From an uncultured Coprococcus sp. (GTDB lineage Bacteria > Bacillota > Clostridia > Lachnospirales > Lachnospiraceae): a stretch of 14,909 nucleotides of DNA. Shown piece after piece: positions 14,670 through 14,909 of the stretch. The DNA lies in contig USSH01000031.1 in assembly GCA_900557435.1 (NCBI GenBank), forward strand, positions 1 through 14,909, written 5' to 3'. How positions within the stretch are numbered: the stretch's first letter is position 1; every line of letters starts with the position of its first letter. The position numbers were made by a program, and so were the translations under genes. The notes below the pieces were generated by a model. That model had not been told where the DNA came from and searched no databases. It saw nothing but the letters and a program-made list of their open reading frames with translations.

Positions 14670-14909
14670 AGAGCAACGAAAACAAGTTACCTATATATGT
14701 TATGGAGACAATGATGGATTTGAAAGATGCGATGATATCATTGAACTGAGGGGAAGCTTGGACGAAGAAGATGAGGAAAAGTGTCAGGTGAAGTTTAGAT
14801 GTCAGGATCCGGATGAAGATGATCTGTATTTGAAGTTATTCCCTGAGTCTGATATGGCGGTTTCTTTTTTTAGAGGATGGCAAACATATACATATATAGG
14901 TAACTTGTT
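14650..14909 (+). CDS. Acidic hypothetical protein, 5' part (runs off the window)
   Basis: An open frame from ATG 14650 to the right edge (86 codons visible, no stop). GGGGGA (14640-14645) provides a ribosome site 4 nt before the ATG; in-frame ATGs at 14656 and 14659 are alternatives. Visible residues are strongly acidic in two patches (DEEDEE at 38-43 and DPDEDD at 53-58), with four Cys (17, 27, 45, 51) and an aromatic-rich end. It overlaps the upstream HTH gene by 20 bp in a different frame, typical of a co-translated pair. The family is not recognised. Confidence 0.6.
   Translation, partial: MKMMASKEQRKQVTYICYGDNDGFERCDDIIELRGSLDEEDEEKCQVKFRCQDPDEDDLYLKLFPESDMAVSFFRGWQTYTYIGNL

Noticed and set aside
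1..14909. CRISPR array, tRNA/rRNA genes, transposase genes
   Set aside because: No regularly spaced repeats, no cloverleaf or rRNA-like segments, and no transposase motifs were seen on reading through the window.

Overview
The window reads as a chromosomal segment of a low-to-mid G+C anaerobic Firmicute, most likely a gut Lachnospiraceae (Coprococcus/Butyrivibrio-like). This is an inference from three things: the holB-ricT-trmN6-rsmI gene order seen across Bacillota, strong AGGAGG-type ribosome sites with AGA/ATA-rich codon use, and an anaerobic 2-oxoacid:ferredoxin oxidoreductase (iorAB) beside a phenylacetate-CoA ligase. No rRNA, tRNA, CRISPR array or recognisable insertion sequence was seen.

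Left part (1-3441, all +): the 3' part of holB (DNA polymerase III delta' subunit), ricT/yaaT (PSP1-family Fe-S protein), trmN6 (tRNA adenine-N6 methyltransferase) with an unusual insertion, and rsmI (16S rRNA 2'-O-methyltransferase). Genes are tightly packed and probably co-transcribed. yabA and yazA, which sit in this cluster in Bacillus subtilis, are absent. Islet (about 3442-6461): two lower-G+C accessory genes face each other. One is an AAA-ATPase-like/PD-(D/E)XK protein (+) placed 17 bp behind rsmI. The other is a GIY-YIG domain protein with a large unrecognised C-terminal region (-). A 17-bp palindrome and several TGTCA-type repeats lie between them. Their function is unknown; defence or mobile-element descent is a guess.

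Middle (6462-9442): alr (alanine racemase, -) diverges from mgtE (CBS-domain Mg2+ channel, +). The roughly 385-bp gap holds a long mgtE leader with a well-placed 25-codon, Asp-rich upstream ORF, mutually exclusive hairpins and a terminator-like T run. No M-box riboswitch was recognised. This leader is the best candidate here for an undescribed regulatory device. A 22-bp perfect hairpin closes mgtE.

Right part (9443-14909, all +): a near-consensus promoter leads into iorA-iorB and then paaK. Together these can make arylacetyl-CoA from aromatic 2-oxoacids and interconvert it with the free acid and ATP. A compact type IV prepilin peptidase follows, closed by an intrinsic terminator. The window ends with a small XRE-like helix-turn-helix protein overlapping an acidic hypothetical gene that runs off the edge.
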